Below the pieces are notes generated by a model. It was not told where the DNA came from. It saw only the letters and a program-made list of their open reading frames with translations, and did no database searches. Positions 49,045 through 57,514 of a DNA stretch of 64,000 nucleotides are shown here, piece by piece; position 1 is the first letter of the stretch; each line of letters opens with the position of its first letter. This stretch comes from Rossellomorea sp. SC111. GTDB taxonomy: Bacteria; Bacillota; Bacilli; Bacillales; Bacillaceae_B. The translations under genes were made by a program, and so were the position numbers. The stretch covers positions 105,011-169,010 of the forward strand of contig NZ_JANIOC010000010.1 in the NCBI RefSeq assembly GCF_024733565.1. Reading direction: 5' to 3'.

Positions 49045-51243
49045 ATGAAGAAATCATTTATTGGTTCAGAATTCAAAGCGATTTTTCGCAATAAGAAATT
49101 GCTCATCCCGATCCTTGCCGTGCTATTTATTCCTGTACTATACAGCGGCATGTTCCTATGGGCATTCTGGGATCCGTACGAACAACTTTCAGATCTTCCT
49201 GTAGCTGTAGTGAACAGTGACCAGGGTGCAGAGTTTGATGGTAAGGAGTTGCACATCGGATCGGAGCTTGTTGATAAGCTGAAGGAAAGCGATCAGTTCG
49301 ATTTTCATTTCGTCGATAAAAAAGAAGGATACAAGAACCTGGAGAAACAAGACTACTATATGCTTGTGGAAATTCCAGAGGACTTCTCTGAAAACGGCAC
49401 TACGTTGTTAGAAGAGAATCCTCAAAAACTTTCTCTGAAATATGTCCCGAATGAGAGCTTTAACTTCTTATCTGCTCAGATCGGGGATACGGCCATGAAA
49501 GAAATCAAAGCAAGTCTTTCTAAGTCGGTATCCGAAACATATGCTGAAACGATGTTTGATAAAATTCAGGAAATGGGAGATGGCTTCAAGACCGCCAGCG
49601 ATAAAGCGGGCGAAATCAACAACGGGGCCATTGATCTCTCTCAAGGCGCGAAAAAGCTAAAAGACAATTTAGCAGTCCTTGCTGAAAAGAATGTCGAGAT
49701 GACAGACGGGGTGGCCAAAACCCGTGCAGGTGCCGAGAAACTTGCAAATGGTTCTCAGGAATTATCTGAGGGCGTTGGAGTCATGACGGATAAATCACAA
49801 CAATTATATAAAGGAACACAGGATGTTCAAACCGGGTTGAATTCCCTTGCTGCCGGAATCGATAAAAGCAAGGCAGGGCTTGAACAAGTGGATGCTGGGC
49901 TTGACAGTGCCGTGGACAATACGGCTAAATTGCAGGCCGGTTCTCAAAACCTTGCTGAGAAGATCGGAGCTCTGAAAGGTGGAGCCGACAGTGCGCAAGC
50001 AGGCGCTCAGGCAATCGGAGCTGGAGCCTCAAAGCTTGAAAGTGAATTGGCTCCATATATGGGAAGTCTGCCTGAAGAAAAGCAGGCTGAGCTAAAGGCT
50101 GCCATTAATCAAATTAAGCAGGGGGCATCCGGACTTGAAACGGGCACCGGTTCATTAAGTGCTGGAATAACAGGCTTACAAGGCGGAGCAAGTGACTTAG
50201 CTGTTGGAATCGGTAAATTAAATGAAGGTCAAAAGAAACTACAAGGCGGCGTCGATCAGCTTGTAGCAGGATCAACTCAGCTGGATGAAGGTTCTAATCA
50301 GCTTGTAGCAGGTCAAAACAAAGTGGTTGAAAACTACGGTTTATTAAATCAGAAACTTGGAGACGTATACCAGGGAACGGTAGGTCTTGCTTCAGGAGCG
50401 AATGAACTGAGCTCTGGCCTTAACCAGGTTTATGACGGATCCACTAAGCTTGCCGACGGTTCCAAAAAGCTTGCCGACGGTTCAACGGAGCTTGCAGATG
50501 GAACAACGAAACTATCAGATGGAACGACCGAATACGAAACGAAATTAAAAGACGCAGCAAAAGAAGCCAATAGTGTCAAAGCCGATGATGATACGTACGA
50601 CATGATGGCAGGACCGGTTGATGTGAAAAACGAGAAAATCAATCACGTTCCAAACTATGGAACAGGATTTGCTCCTTATTTCTTGTCTCTTGGACTGTTC
50701 GTAGGAGCACTATTAATCTCAATTGTGTATCCGCTCCGGGAGCCATCCGACCGCCCATCAAGCGGAATAAGCTGGTTCATGGGTAAATTTACTGTCCTTA
50801 CGACAGTAGGAATCATCCAATCACTGATAGCAGCAGCTATCTTACTCTTTGGATTGGGTCTTGAAGTGGAAAGTGTACCATTATTCTTACTTTCTACTAT
50901 TATTACAAGTCTTACATTCTTGGCATTGATTCAAATGCTTGTGACGGTACTGGGTGATCCGGGACGATTTGTCGCCATCATCATCTTGATTCTGCAATTA
51001 ACAACGAGTGCCGGTACATTCCCACTCGAACTAATTCCGACTGCACTGCAACCAATCAGTGCACTGCTACCGATGACATACTCGGTATCAGCCTTCAAAG
51101 CGGTCATCTCAAGCGGGGACTTTGCCTTCATGTGGCAGAACCTCTTCGTACTGCTTGGATACTTCATTGTGTTCGTTGCATTGACTGCGGTGTTCTTTGT
51201 TGGGTTATTCAAGAAACAATATACAAAAACAGTAGAAGCTTAA
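49045..51243 (+). CDS. yhgE: YhgE/Pip-family membrane protein
   Basis: A 732-residue protein with the YhgE/Pip layout: a first TM helix (about 17-37, LIPILAVLFIPVLYSGMFLW), a large extracytoplasmic region with about 300 residues of short degenerate repeats of the form GAxxLxxGxxxL (residues 185-500, for example STKLADGSKKLADGSTELADG), and five to six C-terminal TM helices (from 540) of ABC-2-like fold. Relatives serve as phage receptors (Pip, YueB) or in ESX/type VII-linked functions. Ribosome binding site AGGAGG. Controlled in all likelihood by YhgD. Confidence 0.9.
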   Translation: MKKSFIGSEFKAIFRNKKLLIPILAVLFIPVLYSGMFLWAFWDPYEQLSDLPVAVVNSDQGAEFDGKELHIGSELVDKLKESDQFDFHFVDKKEGYKNLEKQDYYMLVEIPEDFSENGTTLLEENPQKLSLKYVPNESFNFLSAQIGDTAMKEIKASLSKSVSETYAETMFDKIQEMGDGFKTASDKAGEINNGAIDLSQGAKKLKDNLAVLAEKNVEMTDGVAKTRAGAEKLANGSQELSEGVGVMTDKSQQLYKGTQDVQTGLNSLAAGIDKSKAGLEQVDAGLDSAVDNTAKLQAGSQNLAEKIGALKGGADSAQAGAQAIGAGASKLESELAPYMGSLPEEKQAELKAAINQIKQGASGLETGTGSLSAGITGLQGGASDLAVGIGKLNEGQKKLQGGVDQLVAGSTQLDEGSNQLVAGQNKVVENYGLLNQKLGDVYQGTVGLASGANELSSGLNQVYDGSTKLADGSKKLADGSTELADGTTKLSDGTTEYETKLKDAAKEANSVKADDDTYDMMAGPVDVKNEKINHVPNYGTGFAPYFLSLGLFVGALLISIVYPLREPSDRPSSGISWFMGKFTVLTTVGIIQSLIAAAILLFGLGLEVESVPLFLLSTIITSLTFLALIQMLVTVLGDPGRFVAIIILILQLTTSAGTFPLELIPTALQPISALLPMTYSVSAFKAVISSGDFAFMWQNLFVLLGYFIVFVALTAVFFVGLFKKQYTKTVEA

Positions 51244-51245
51244 GG

Positions 51246-51286
51246 AAAAAAACGGTAGATGTCACACACATCTACCGTTTTTTCTT
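51246..51286 (+). terminator. Terminator of yhgE
   Basis: Stem AAAAACGGTAGATG / CATCTACCGTTTTT with TTT tail. Confidence 0.92.
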
Positions 51287-51385
51287 CATAAAATGGACAA
51301 ACCCCGGGTATACATGAACGTGTATACTAAATGGTGAGAGGTACATAATGGTGATACACTGAAAAAGTCTAAAGGAGGATCAATC

Positions 51386-52132
51386 ATGAAAAAAATAAGT
51401 TTATTTATGCTGGTAGGGTTTCTTGCATTGTTTATCGCTGCGTGCGGTAATTCAAATGAAGATAACGGAGCGAAGGACGACGAGAAATTAGAGCCCATCG
51501 AGGCAAAATTAGACGTACCTGAAAAAGGGGAAAAGGGTCAAACCATTTCTCTTTCCACCAAGGTCACACAAGGTGATGAGAACGTCGAGGATGCCGATGA
51601 AGTGAAATATGAAATCTGGAAGAATGATCATAAAGAAGAAAGTGAAATGATTGAAGCAAAGCACGATAAAGCCGGTGTATACAAGGCTGAGAAGACGTTT
51701 GAAGAAGACGGTGTTTATACCGTACAGGTTCATGTGACGGCCCGCGATATGCATACGATGCCTAAAACAGAGATTGCGATTGGCGAAGTAGAAGCAGGGG
51801 AACATGAGGAAGCAGGGGACGATCACCACCATGGCGAAAGCAGCGTGTCCATTCACCTGATGAAGACTGACAGTGTTACAGCAGGTGAAGAAGCAGAAAT
51901 GATGGTGCATGTTGAGAATGAAGAAGCTGCATTGGAAGATGCCAAAGTTCGTTTGGAAATTTACCAAGACGGCCAGGAGAAACATGAGTGGGTGGATCTG
52001 ACTCCAGGTGAGGCAGGCAAATATAACGGCTCTTATACTTTCCCGGAAAAAGGCTCCTATAATGTTCAGGTCCATGTCACCAAAGGAGAAGAAATTCACG
52101 AACACACATTGGAAACAGTCGAAGTACAATAA
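51386..52132 (+). CDS. Lipoprotein with two YtkA/FixH-like domains
   Basis: A 248-residue exported lipoprotein: signal peptide MKKISLFMLVGFLALFIAAC with Cys at residue 20. It then has an acidic linker and two similar beta-sandwich domains (about 40-135 and 150-248); each ends with a VYTVQVHVT or YNVQVHVT strand, and the pattern matches the YtkA-like/FixH fold. A short His-rich linker (DDHHHG) joins them, which may bind metal. Such proteins occur near copper/cytochrome oxidase genes, but no such neighbours are here. Ribosome binding site AAAGGAGG. Confidence 0.78.
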   Translation: MKKISLFMLVGFLALFIAACGNSNEDNGAKDDEKLEPIEAKLDVPEKGEKGQTISLSTKVTQGDENVEDADEVKYEIWKNDHKEESEMIEAKHDKAGVYKAEKTFEEDGVYTVQVHVTARDMHTMPKTEIAIGEVEAGEHEEAGDDHHHGESSVSIHLMKTDSVTAGEEAEMMVHVENEEAALEDAKVRLEIYQDGQEKHEWVDLTPGEAGKYNGSYTFPEKGSYNVQVHVTKGEEIHEHTLETVEVQ

Positions 52133-52136
52133 TCAT

Positions 52137-52173
52137 AAAAAGGATGCTCTTCATTTTGAAGAGCATCCTTTTT
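52137..52173 (+). terminator. Terminator of the YtkA-like lipoprotein gene
   Basis: Stem AAAAAGGATGCTCTTC / GAAGAGCATCCTTTTT. Confidence 0.92.
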
Positions 52174-52196
52174 AGTACCCCTTGGTTTTCATGAAG

Positions 52197-52331
52197 TCAG
52201 TATTCGTAGTCAGTCGTACATTTTTCGCAATAAATGCCGTAGCATTCATGCTGCTCCTCAATTGTATCTCCACATTGTGCACAAGACTTAGGCGGCAAAT
52301 TTCGAAAGAACTCAACAATATTTTTTACCAT
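52197..52331 (-). CDS. yhfH: YhfH family zinc-ribbon-like micro-protein
   Basis: A 44-residue protein, MVKNIVEFFRNLPPK followed by two CxxC knuckles (CAQC and CEKC) and an extra Cys in HECYG, typical of a small zinc ribbon. By sequence and position next to yhfI it is YhfH. The start at 52331 is 8 nt after GGAGGG; an ATG six bases earlier is too close. It is the only minus-strand gene in this stretch. Function unknown. Confidence 0.8.
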   Translation of the reverse strand: MVKNIVEFFRNLPPKSCAQCGDTIEEQHECYGIYCEKCTTDYEY

Positions 52332-52528
52332 GTTCATCACCCTCCGTAAATTTGTATTCACCCATCAATTGTTTGTGTTATATAACTGATGTGTTAATTT
52401 ATTTTATTGTATTATAACAGTATGAGTTTCGTCAACAATAAATTCTAAAATGGGCGGAAAAAATGAAAAAATAGGCACAATGAAGTATAGTAAGGGTGAC
52501 AGACTAAAGTGAAAGGCGATGTTCAAAC

Positions 52529-53263
52529 ATGAAGTTAACCGTTATTGGACAATGGGGCGGATATCCGAAAGCAGGCGAAGCAAGCACAGGATATTTACTT
52601 GAAGCTAATGGCTTTAAACTGCTTATTGACTGTGGAAGTGGTGTACTATCCCATCTTCAACATCATATAGAACCAACAGAGTTAGATGCAGTCCTTCTGT
52701 CCCACTACCATCCCGATCATGTAGCAGATATAGGTGTACTACAACACGCTTTATTGATTCAATACTTCCTGGGTAAGTACAAAGGTACACTGCCAGTATA
52801 TGCCCATCGGGAAGATCAGCAAGGATACAATTCCCTTACATACAAAGATTTAATGGCAGCCCACGAGTATACTGAGGACTCTTCTTTATCTGTTGGTCCC
52901 TTCACGGTAACGTTTGTGAAATCAAAGCATCCCGTTCCATGTTACGGGATGAGAATCGAAGCAGATGGGAAATCCCTCTTTTATACAGCAGATTCCGCAT
53001 ACAGGGAGGAATTCGTTTCATTTGGGCAGGACGCTGACCTGCTTCTATGTGAATGTAATTTCTATGGGGAGATGGATGCATCAAACGCTGGTCATATGAC
53101 TAGTCTCGACGCCGGAAGACTTGCTCAGAAAACCAGTGCCCGGAACCTCATCCTCACACATTTGCCTCATTTCGGAGACTTGGAACAGTTAATTACAGAA
53201 GCGAAAACGATTTATAGCGGTCATGTATCATTAGCAAAAAAAGATATGGTAGTAGAAATTTAG
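52529..53263 (+). CDS. yhfI: Metallo-beta-lactamase-fold hydrolase YhfI
   Basis: A 244-residue MBL-fold protein with the metal motif LSHYHPDHVAD (HxHxDH, about residues 58-69), later ligands in SKHPVPCYG, FYTADS and LTHLPH. It resembles tRNase Z-like/phosphodiesterase MBL proteins, but the substrate is not known. It precedes lplJ by 11 bp, so the two are co-transcribed. ATG after AAAGGCGATG. Confidence 0.9.
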   Translation: MKLTVIGQWGGYPKAGEASTGYLLEANGFKLLIDCGSGVLSHLQHHIEPTELDAVLLSHYHPDHVADIGVLQHALLIQYFLGKYKGTLPVYAHREDQQGYNSLTYKDLMAAHEYTEDSSLSVGPFTVTFVKSKHPVPCYGMRIEADGKSLFYTADSAYREEFVSFGQDADLLLCECNFYGEMDASNAGHMTSLDAGRLAQKTSARNLILTHLPHFGDLEQLITEAKTIYSGHVSLAKKDMVVEI

Positions 53264-53274
53264 GAGGAAAAACA

Positions 53275-54261
53275 ATGTTATTTATTGATAATAAAGGAAT
53301 CACAGATCCGAGGATCAATCTTGCTATAGAAGAATATGCTTTGAAAAACTTAGATATTAATGAGAGTTATTTATTATTTTACATTAATGAACCTTCCATC
53401 ATCATCGGGAAGAATCAAAATACAATCGAAGAGATCAATACAGATTACGTGGAGAAACAGGGACTTCACGTCGTACGCCGTCTTTCCGGTGGGGGAGCCG
53501 TGTATCATGACCTGGGAAACCTGAACTTCAGCTTTATTACGAAAGATGACGGAGAGAGCTTCCATAATTTCAAAAAATTCACTGAACCTGTTGTAACGGC
53601 CCTCCATAAACTCGGAGTGAAAGCAGAGCTGAGCGGTCGTAACGATATCATCGCAGAAGGCAGAAAGATCTCCGGAAATGCCCAGTTCTCCACTAAGGGT
53701 CGGATGTTCAGTCACGGAACGCTGCTGTTCGATTCCGAAATGGAAAACGTCGTGTCCGCTCTCCGAGTGAAAAAAGACAAGATCGAATCAAAAGGGATCA
53801 AATCGATCCGGAGCCGAGTAGCCAATATCTCCGAATTTCTGACTGAACAAATGACCATAGAAGAGTTCCGCTCAACCCTTCTTGATTTCATCTTCGACGG
53901 GAGCGACGTAGAAGAGTATATCCTGACTGAAGAAGACTGGAAGAATATCCATGAGCTTTCAAAAGAACGCTATCAGAACTGGGATTGGAACTATGGGAAA
54001 TCACCAAAATTCAATCTCCAGCATTCCCACCGCTTCCCGGTCGGTTCAATCGATGTCCGTCTCGAAGTGAATAAAGGGGAGATCGATAACTGTAAAATAT
54101 TTGGTGATTTCTTTGGGGTGGGAAATGTAGAAGACATTGAAGAGAAGCTGGCAGGCACACGCTACGAGCGAAAAGACATTGCAGGGGCATTGGAAGGTGT
54201 TGATATCCAACACTACTTCGGTAATATCACGAAGGATGAATTTGTTGATTTGGTGTATTGA
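53275..54261 (+). CDS. lplJ: Lipoate-protein ligase LplJ
   Basis: A 328-residue ligase that attaches free lipoate via lipoyl-AMP to lipoyl-domain proteins. Motifs: IIIGKNQNTIEEIN, the RRLSGGGAVYHDLGNLNFSF block, the lysine in GRKISGNAQF, and GTLLFDSEM. The C-terminal accessory domain (about 250-328) is present, so it is a complete LplA-type enzyme. AGGAGG ribosome binding site in the short gap after yhfI. Confidence 0.93.
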   Translation: MLFIDNKGITDPRINLAIEEYALKNLDINESYLLFYINEPSIIIGKNQNTIEEINTDYVEKQGLHVVRRLSGGGAVYHDLGNLNFSFITKDDGESFHNFKKFTEPVVTALHKLGVKAELSGRNDIIAEGRKISGNAQFSTKGRMFSHGTLLFDSEMENVVSALRVKKDKIESKGIKSIRSRVANISEFLTEQMTIEEFRSTLLDFIFDGSDVEEYILTEEDWKNIHELSKERYQNWDWNYGKSPKFNLQHSHRFPVGSIDVRLEVNKGEIDNCKIFGDFFGVGNVEDIEEKLAGTRYERKDIAGALEGVDIQHYFGNITKDEFVDLVY

Positions 54262-54269
54262 TATAAATG

Positions 54270-54300
54270 GAAGAACCGTCCAAATTGGGCGGTTTTTTTA
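54270..54300 (+). terminator. Terminator of yhfI-lplJ
   Basis: Stem AACCGTCC / GGGCGGTT followed by seven T. Confidence 0.9.
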
Positions 54301-54367
54301 CATCAATATACTTGTATTAATACTATTCTTTATATAGAATATATTTTGAATACTTTTAATAGTTTGA

Positions 54368-54385
54368 TGAATGACCATTCATTCA
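54368..54385 (+). promoter_or_regulatory. FadR operator upstream of lcfB
   Basis: TGAATGACCATTCATTCA is an 18-bp near-perfect palindrome matching the B. subtilis FadR (YsiA) box. It lies between the AT-rich promoter region and the lcfB ribosome binding site, placing lcfB under long-chain acyl-CoA-relieved repression. lcfB is a FadR target in B. subtilis (recalled). Confidence 0.85.
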
Positions 54386-54412
54386 GTTTTTTTGAAAAGG
54401 GGAGGGATACAA

Positions 54413-55969
54413 TTGAATATTGCTACACGGTTAGACCAAATCGCTCAAGAAAAAGCAGATAAAACAGCGTATCATTTCTTGAATACCTCAAGTACATATG
54501 GGGAATTGAATGGTGCTGTATCGAAATTTGCAAGTGGCTTAGAGCAGCTGGGTCTGAAAAAAGGAGATCATATCGCGCTGGTATTGGGGAATTCACCGCA
54601 TTTTGTCATCGGATTATATGGCGCCCTGCGTCTTGGATTAAAGGTCATTCCGATCAATCCGATCTACACTCCGGATGAGATTGGCTACATTTTGAAAAGT
54701 GGTGATGTTAAGGCCATTCTCACACTCGATCTGCTCGTGCCACTAATTGAAAAAATGCAGCATCTGTTAACGGATGTGGAGCACTTCATCCTGTGTGAAT
54801 CAGGAGATGAAAGGGCGAAGGATATTGATTTAGAAAACATTTCTCTTGCGTACCCTAAAATGAAATCGTTTACAACTGTGTTGGAGAAAGGTGACCGTGG
54901 CTTTAAAGGTGAGTCAGTGGATGAGAACGAGGTTGCCATCATTCTTTACACTTCCGGAACAACAGGGAAACCAAAAGGCGCCATGCTCACCCATAAAAAC
55001 ATTTATTCCAATGCGACCGACGTTGGAAGCTATTTACGAATGAATGAAGATGATACCGTCATTACCGCTTTGCCAATGTTCCATGTTTTCTGTTTAACAG
55101 TGGTTCTGAATGCACCGCTTTTGAGGGGAGCTACCTTGTTAATCGTTCCGCGCTTCAGTCCCAAAGCCGTTTTTGAGTTATCAAAAGAGTATCGGCCAAC
55201 TGTATTTGCCGGAGTGCCGACTATGTACAACTTCCTGTTTCAGTATCCTGATGGAAACCCGGAGGATCTATCATCTCTTCGTCTCTGTATTTCAGGCGGC
55301 GCTTCCCTGCCGGTGGCTCTCTTGAAAAACTTTGAAAAGAAATTCAATGTCATGATTTCTGAAGGGTATGGATTATCCGAAGCGTCACCAGTGACATGCT
55401 TCAACCCATTGGATCGGCCAAGAAAACCGGGATCGATCGGAACATCAATCATGAACCTGGAGAATAAAGTCGTCGATGAAATGGGTGAAGAAGTCCCTGT
55501 AGGACAAGTCGGTGAACTGATTGTCAAAGGCCCGAATGTCATGAAGGGCTATTATAAGATGGAAGAAGAAACCGCCGCAACGATCCGTGACGGCTGGTTA
55601 TATACCGGAGACCTTGCCCGCATGGATGAAGATGGCTACTTCTACATTGTGGACCGTAAAAAAGAGCTGATTATTGTAGGTGGTTACAACGTTTACCCCC
55701 GAGAGGTTGAAGAAGTGCTATACAATCATCCCGGCATCGTGGAAGCAGCAGTCATCGGTGTGCCGCATCCCGAAATGGGTGAAGCCGTCAGCAGCTATGT
55801 TGTGAAAAGCGATCCATCCCTGACAGGACAAGATGTACTGGAGTATTGTAAAGAGCATCTTGCGAAATACAAGCTTCCGGCTTCCATCGAGTTCCTGGAT
55901 GAACTGCCGAAAAACACAACTGGTAAAATTTTACGAAGAGCGCTGAAGGAGCAAGTGCTTCAATCATAA
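54413..55969 (+). CDS. lcfB: Long-chain fatty-acid-CoA ligase LcfB
   Basis: A 518-residue AMP-forming acyl-CoA ligase. Start TTG, 8 nt after GGGGAGGG; an ATG 14 codons upstream would place the FadR box inside the gene. Motifs: [15 protein letters not shown] (about residue 168), [41 protein letters not shown] and the C-terminal lysine in [12 protein letters not shown]. Feeds fatty acids into beta-oxidation. Position after lplJ is conserved; FadR control is indicated. Confidence 0.93.
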   Translation: MNIATRLDQIAQEKADKTAYHFLNTSSTYGELNGAVSKFASGLEQLGLKKGDHIALVLGNSPHFVIGLYGALRLGLKVIPINPIYTPDEIGYILKSGDVKAILTLDLLVPLIEKMQHLLTDVEHFILCESGDERAKDIDLENISLAYPKMKSFTTVLEKGDRGFKGESVDENEVAIILYTSGTTGKPKGAMLTHKNIYSNATDVGSYLRMNEDDTVITALPMFHVFCLTVVLNAPLLRGATLLIVPRFSPKAVFELSKEYRPTVFAGVPTMYNFLFQYPDGNPEDLSSLRLCISGGASLPVALLKNFEKKFNVMISEGYGLSEASPVTCFNPLDRPRKPGSIGTSIMNLENKVVDEMGEEVPVGQVGELIVKGPNVMKGYYKMEEETAATIRDGWLYTGDLARMDEDGYFYIVDRKKELIIVGGYNVYPREVEEVLYNHPGIVEAAVIGVPHPEMGEAVSSYVVKSDPSLTGQDVLEYCKEHLAKYKLPASIEFLDELPKNTTGKILRRALKEQVLQS

Positions 55970-55975
55970 AAAAAG

Positions 55976-56009
55976 AAGATGCTCAGGTGCTCACTGAGCA
56001 TCTTTTTGT
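55976..56009. terminator. Terminator between lcfB and the convergent small gene
   Basis: Stem AAGATGCTCA / TGAGCATCTT, A-run before and TTTTT after; usable in both directions. Confidence 0.88.
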
Positions 56010-56010
56010 T

Positions 56011-56313
56011 TCATTTCATAGCTTTACTAGCCTGTAATAGCTTGGATTCACCTTTTTCCCACGTCTCAACCTGCTCAATTGCCTGCTCCGGAGTGAATCC
56101 CTGCCCGACCAATACACCAGATAAGATAAATTCCTGGAAGAGGTGAGTAAGGTTGATGCCTTCTTCCACCTCCGATAAGGCACGGGTTACGAGTGGTTGG
56201 ATATATTCGACCCACTGATCGGGAAGACTTTTCGTTTCACGGTAGTACTGATTGACGTGTTGGCCCGCCTGTTGATATTGGAAGTAAGGGTTTTGATTTG
56301 AAGGATGATACAT
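56011..56313 (-). CDS. Conserved-looking small protein, unrecognised
   Basis: A 100-residue protein with a Tyr/Gln/Asn-rich N-terminus (MYHPSNQNPYFQYQQAGQHV) and a helical remainder with acidic patches (LVTRALSEVEEGINLTHLFQEF). No membrane segment, no cysteines. The N-terminus resembles spore-coat-type composition, but I cannot name a family. AAAGGAG lies 12 nt before the ATG. It has its own (shared) terminator and is convergent with lcfB. Confidence 0.6.
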   Translation of the reverse strand: MYHPSNQNPYFQYQQAGQHVNQYYRETKSLPDQWVEYIQPLVTRALSEVEEGINLTHLFQEFILSGVLVGQGFTPEQAIEQVETWEKGESKLLQASKAMK

Positions 56314-56465
56314 AATAGCATACAGCTCCTTTATGGGTAGATGTCACGAACAGTCTATGCATAAGCATGGGAAATGTTCTGCCCTTTTGAAAAATGAAAG
56401 GGTTTTCTCGATTCGTGTCGAATCATACATAAGGAGGAAACACTTATACAAAGGGGAGAACAAAC

Positions 56466-57242
56466 ATGGAATCTATTTTACTAGAACAAAAGGGCAATGT
56501 TGCAACTGTGACCATCAACCGGCCGGATGCAATGAATGCCTTTAATTACGATACACTGAACGAACTTCAGCAGGTCGTCGAAGCACTCAGGATCAACCCG
56601 GACGTACGGGTCGTCATCTTCACAGGAAGCGGGGAAAAAGCCTTCTCCGTCGGAGCGGACCTTAAGGAACGCAAAACCTTGACTGAACAGCAGGTCATTC
56701 GCAACGTCTATAAGATCGGCGAAGTTTTTCAATCCGTCGCCACCCTTCCGCAGCCGACCATTGCTGCTATGAACGGCTACGCATTCGGGGGAGGGATGGA
56801 ACTTGCTCTTGCGTGCGATTTCCGAATAGCTGTTGCGGGAACGACAATGGGACTGACTGAGACAAGTCTTGCCATCATTCCGGGCGCAGGAGGGACTCAG
56901 CGTTTGCCTCGACTGGTCGGTGAATCCAAAGCCCTTGAGCTTATTTTGAAAGCTAAGCGTTTAACCTCAGAAGAAGCATTGGATATCGGACTTGTTACGA
57001 AGGTAGTAGAAAAAGAGAATTTCATGGGTGAAGTTCATGGATTCGTGGAACCGATGTTAGCGAACGGACCGGTTGCCCTTCAGCAGGCTAAGTTTGCTGT
57101 TAAGAATGGGATGAACGTGGACCTGCAGACAGGATTGCAGATTGAGAGAAAAGCATATGAAATCACGATTCCAACTGAAGACCGGGTGGAAGCTTTACTG
57201 GCATTCAGTCAGAAGCGGAAGCCGGATTTTAAGGGGAAGTGA
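56466..57242 (+). CDS. Enoyl-CoA hydratase
   Basis: A 258-residue crotonase-fold enzyme, full length. Oxyanion-hole and catalytic blocks: FTGSGEKAFSVGADLKER, AAMNGYAFGGGMELALACDFRIA (Glu about 111) and LTETSLAIIPGAGGTQRLPRLVG (Glu about 131). Both catalytic glutamates are present, unlike the yhaR product, so hydration of 2-enoyl-CoA is likely. AAGGGGAGAA precedes the ATG. The 150-bp upstream gap has a second AAGGAGG and the dyad GATTCG-TGT-CGAATC. Probably part of fatty-acid or branched-chain degradation beside lcfB. Confidence 0.9.
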   Translation: MESILLEQKGNVATVTINRPDAMNAFNYDTLNELQQVVEALRINPDVRVVIFTGSGEKAFSVGADLKERKTLTEQQVIRNVYKIGEVFQSVATLPQPTIAAMNGYAFGGGMELALACDFRIAVAGTTMGLTETSLAIIPGAGGTQRLPRLVGESKALELILKAKRLTSEEALDIGLVTKVVEKENFMGEVHGFVEPMLANGPVALQQAKFAVKNGMNVDLQTGLQIERKAYEITIPTEDRVEALLAFSQKRKPDFKGK

Positions 57243-57280
57243 ATCGAAAGTATTGCCTGATCGATGTTTTATGTGAGTAG

Positions 57281-57326
57281 CAGATCTGCTGTGGAGCCAC
57301 CCTGGCTCTCGTGGCGGATCTTTTTA
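57281..57326 (+). terminator. Terminator of the enoyl-CoA hydratase gene
   Basis: Arms AGATCTGC / GGCGGATCT around a GAGCC/GGCTC inner stem, followed by TTTTT. Confidence 0.8.
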
Positions 57327-57514
57327 TGGTGGTGGACTGGTGGAGATTCACTTTTGAAAATAAAAGTGTCATATACAGATTTCTTTTCCTTACGTCCCTA
57401 GTCCCACTTTAAGATAGTCCTCTGGTCGTTAGTATAATGATGTATTTATTGGTAAATTTATGAAAATATCATTATTATTCTTTTGACAATTCATTAAGAA
57501 AGGGGACTGAGACC

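Noticed and set aside
50300-50640. Sequencing artefact or tandem duplication in the repetitive middle of yhgE
   Set aside because: Short GAxxLxxG-type repeats are characteristic of the YhgE/Pip family and keep the frame.
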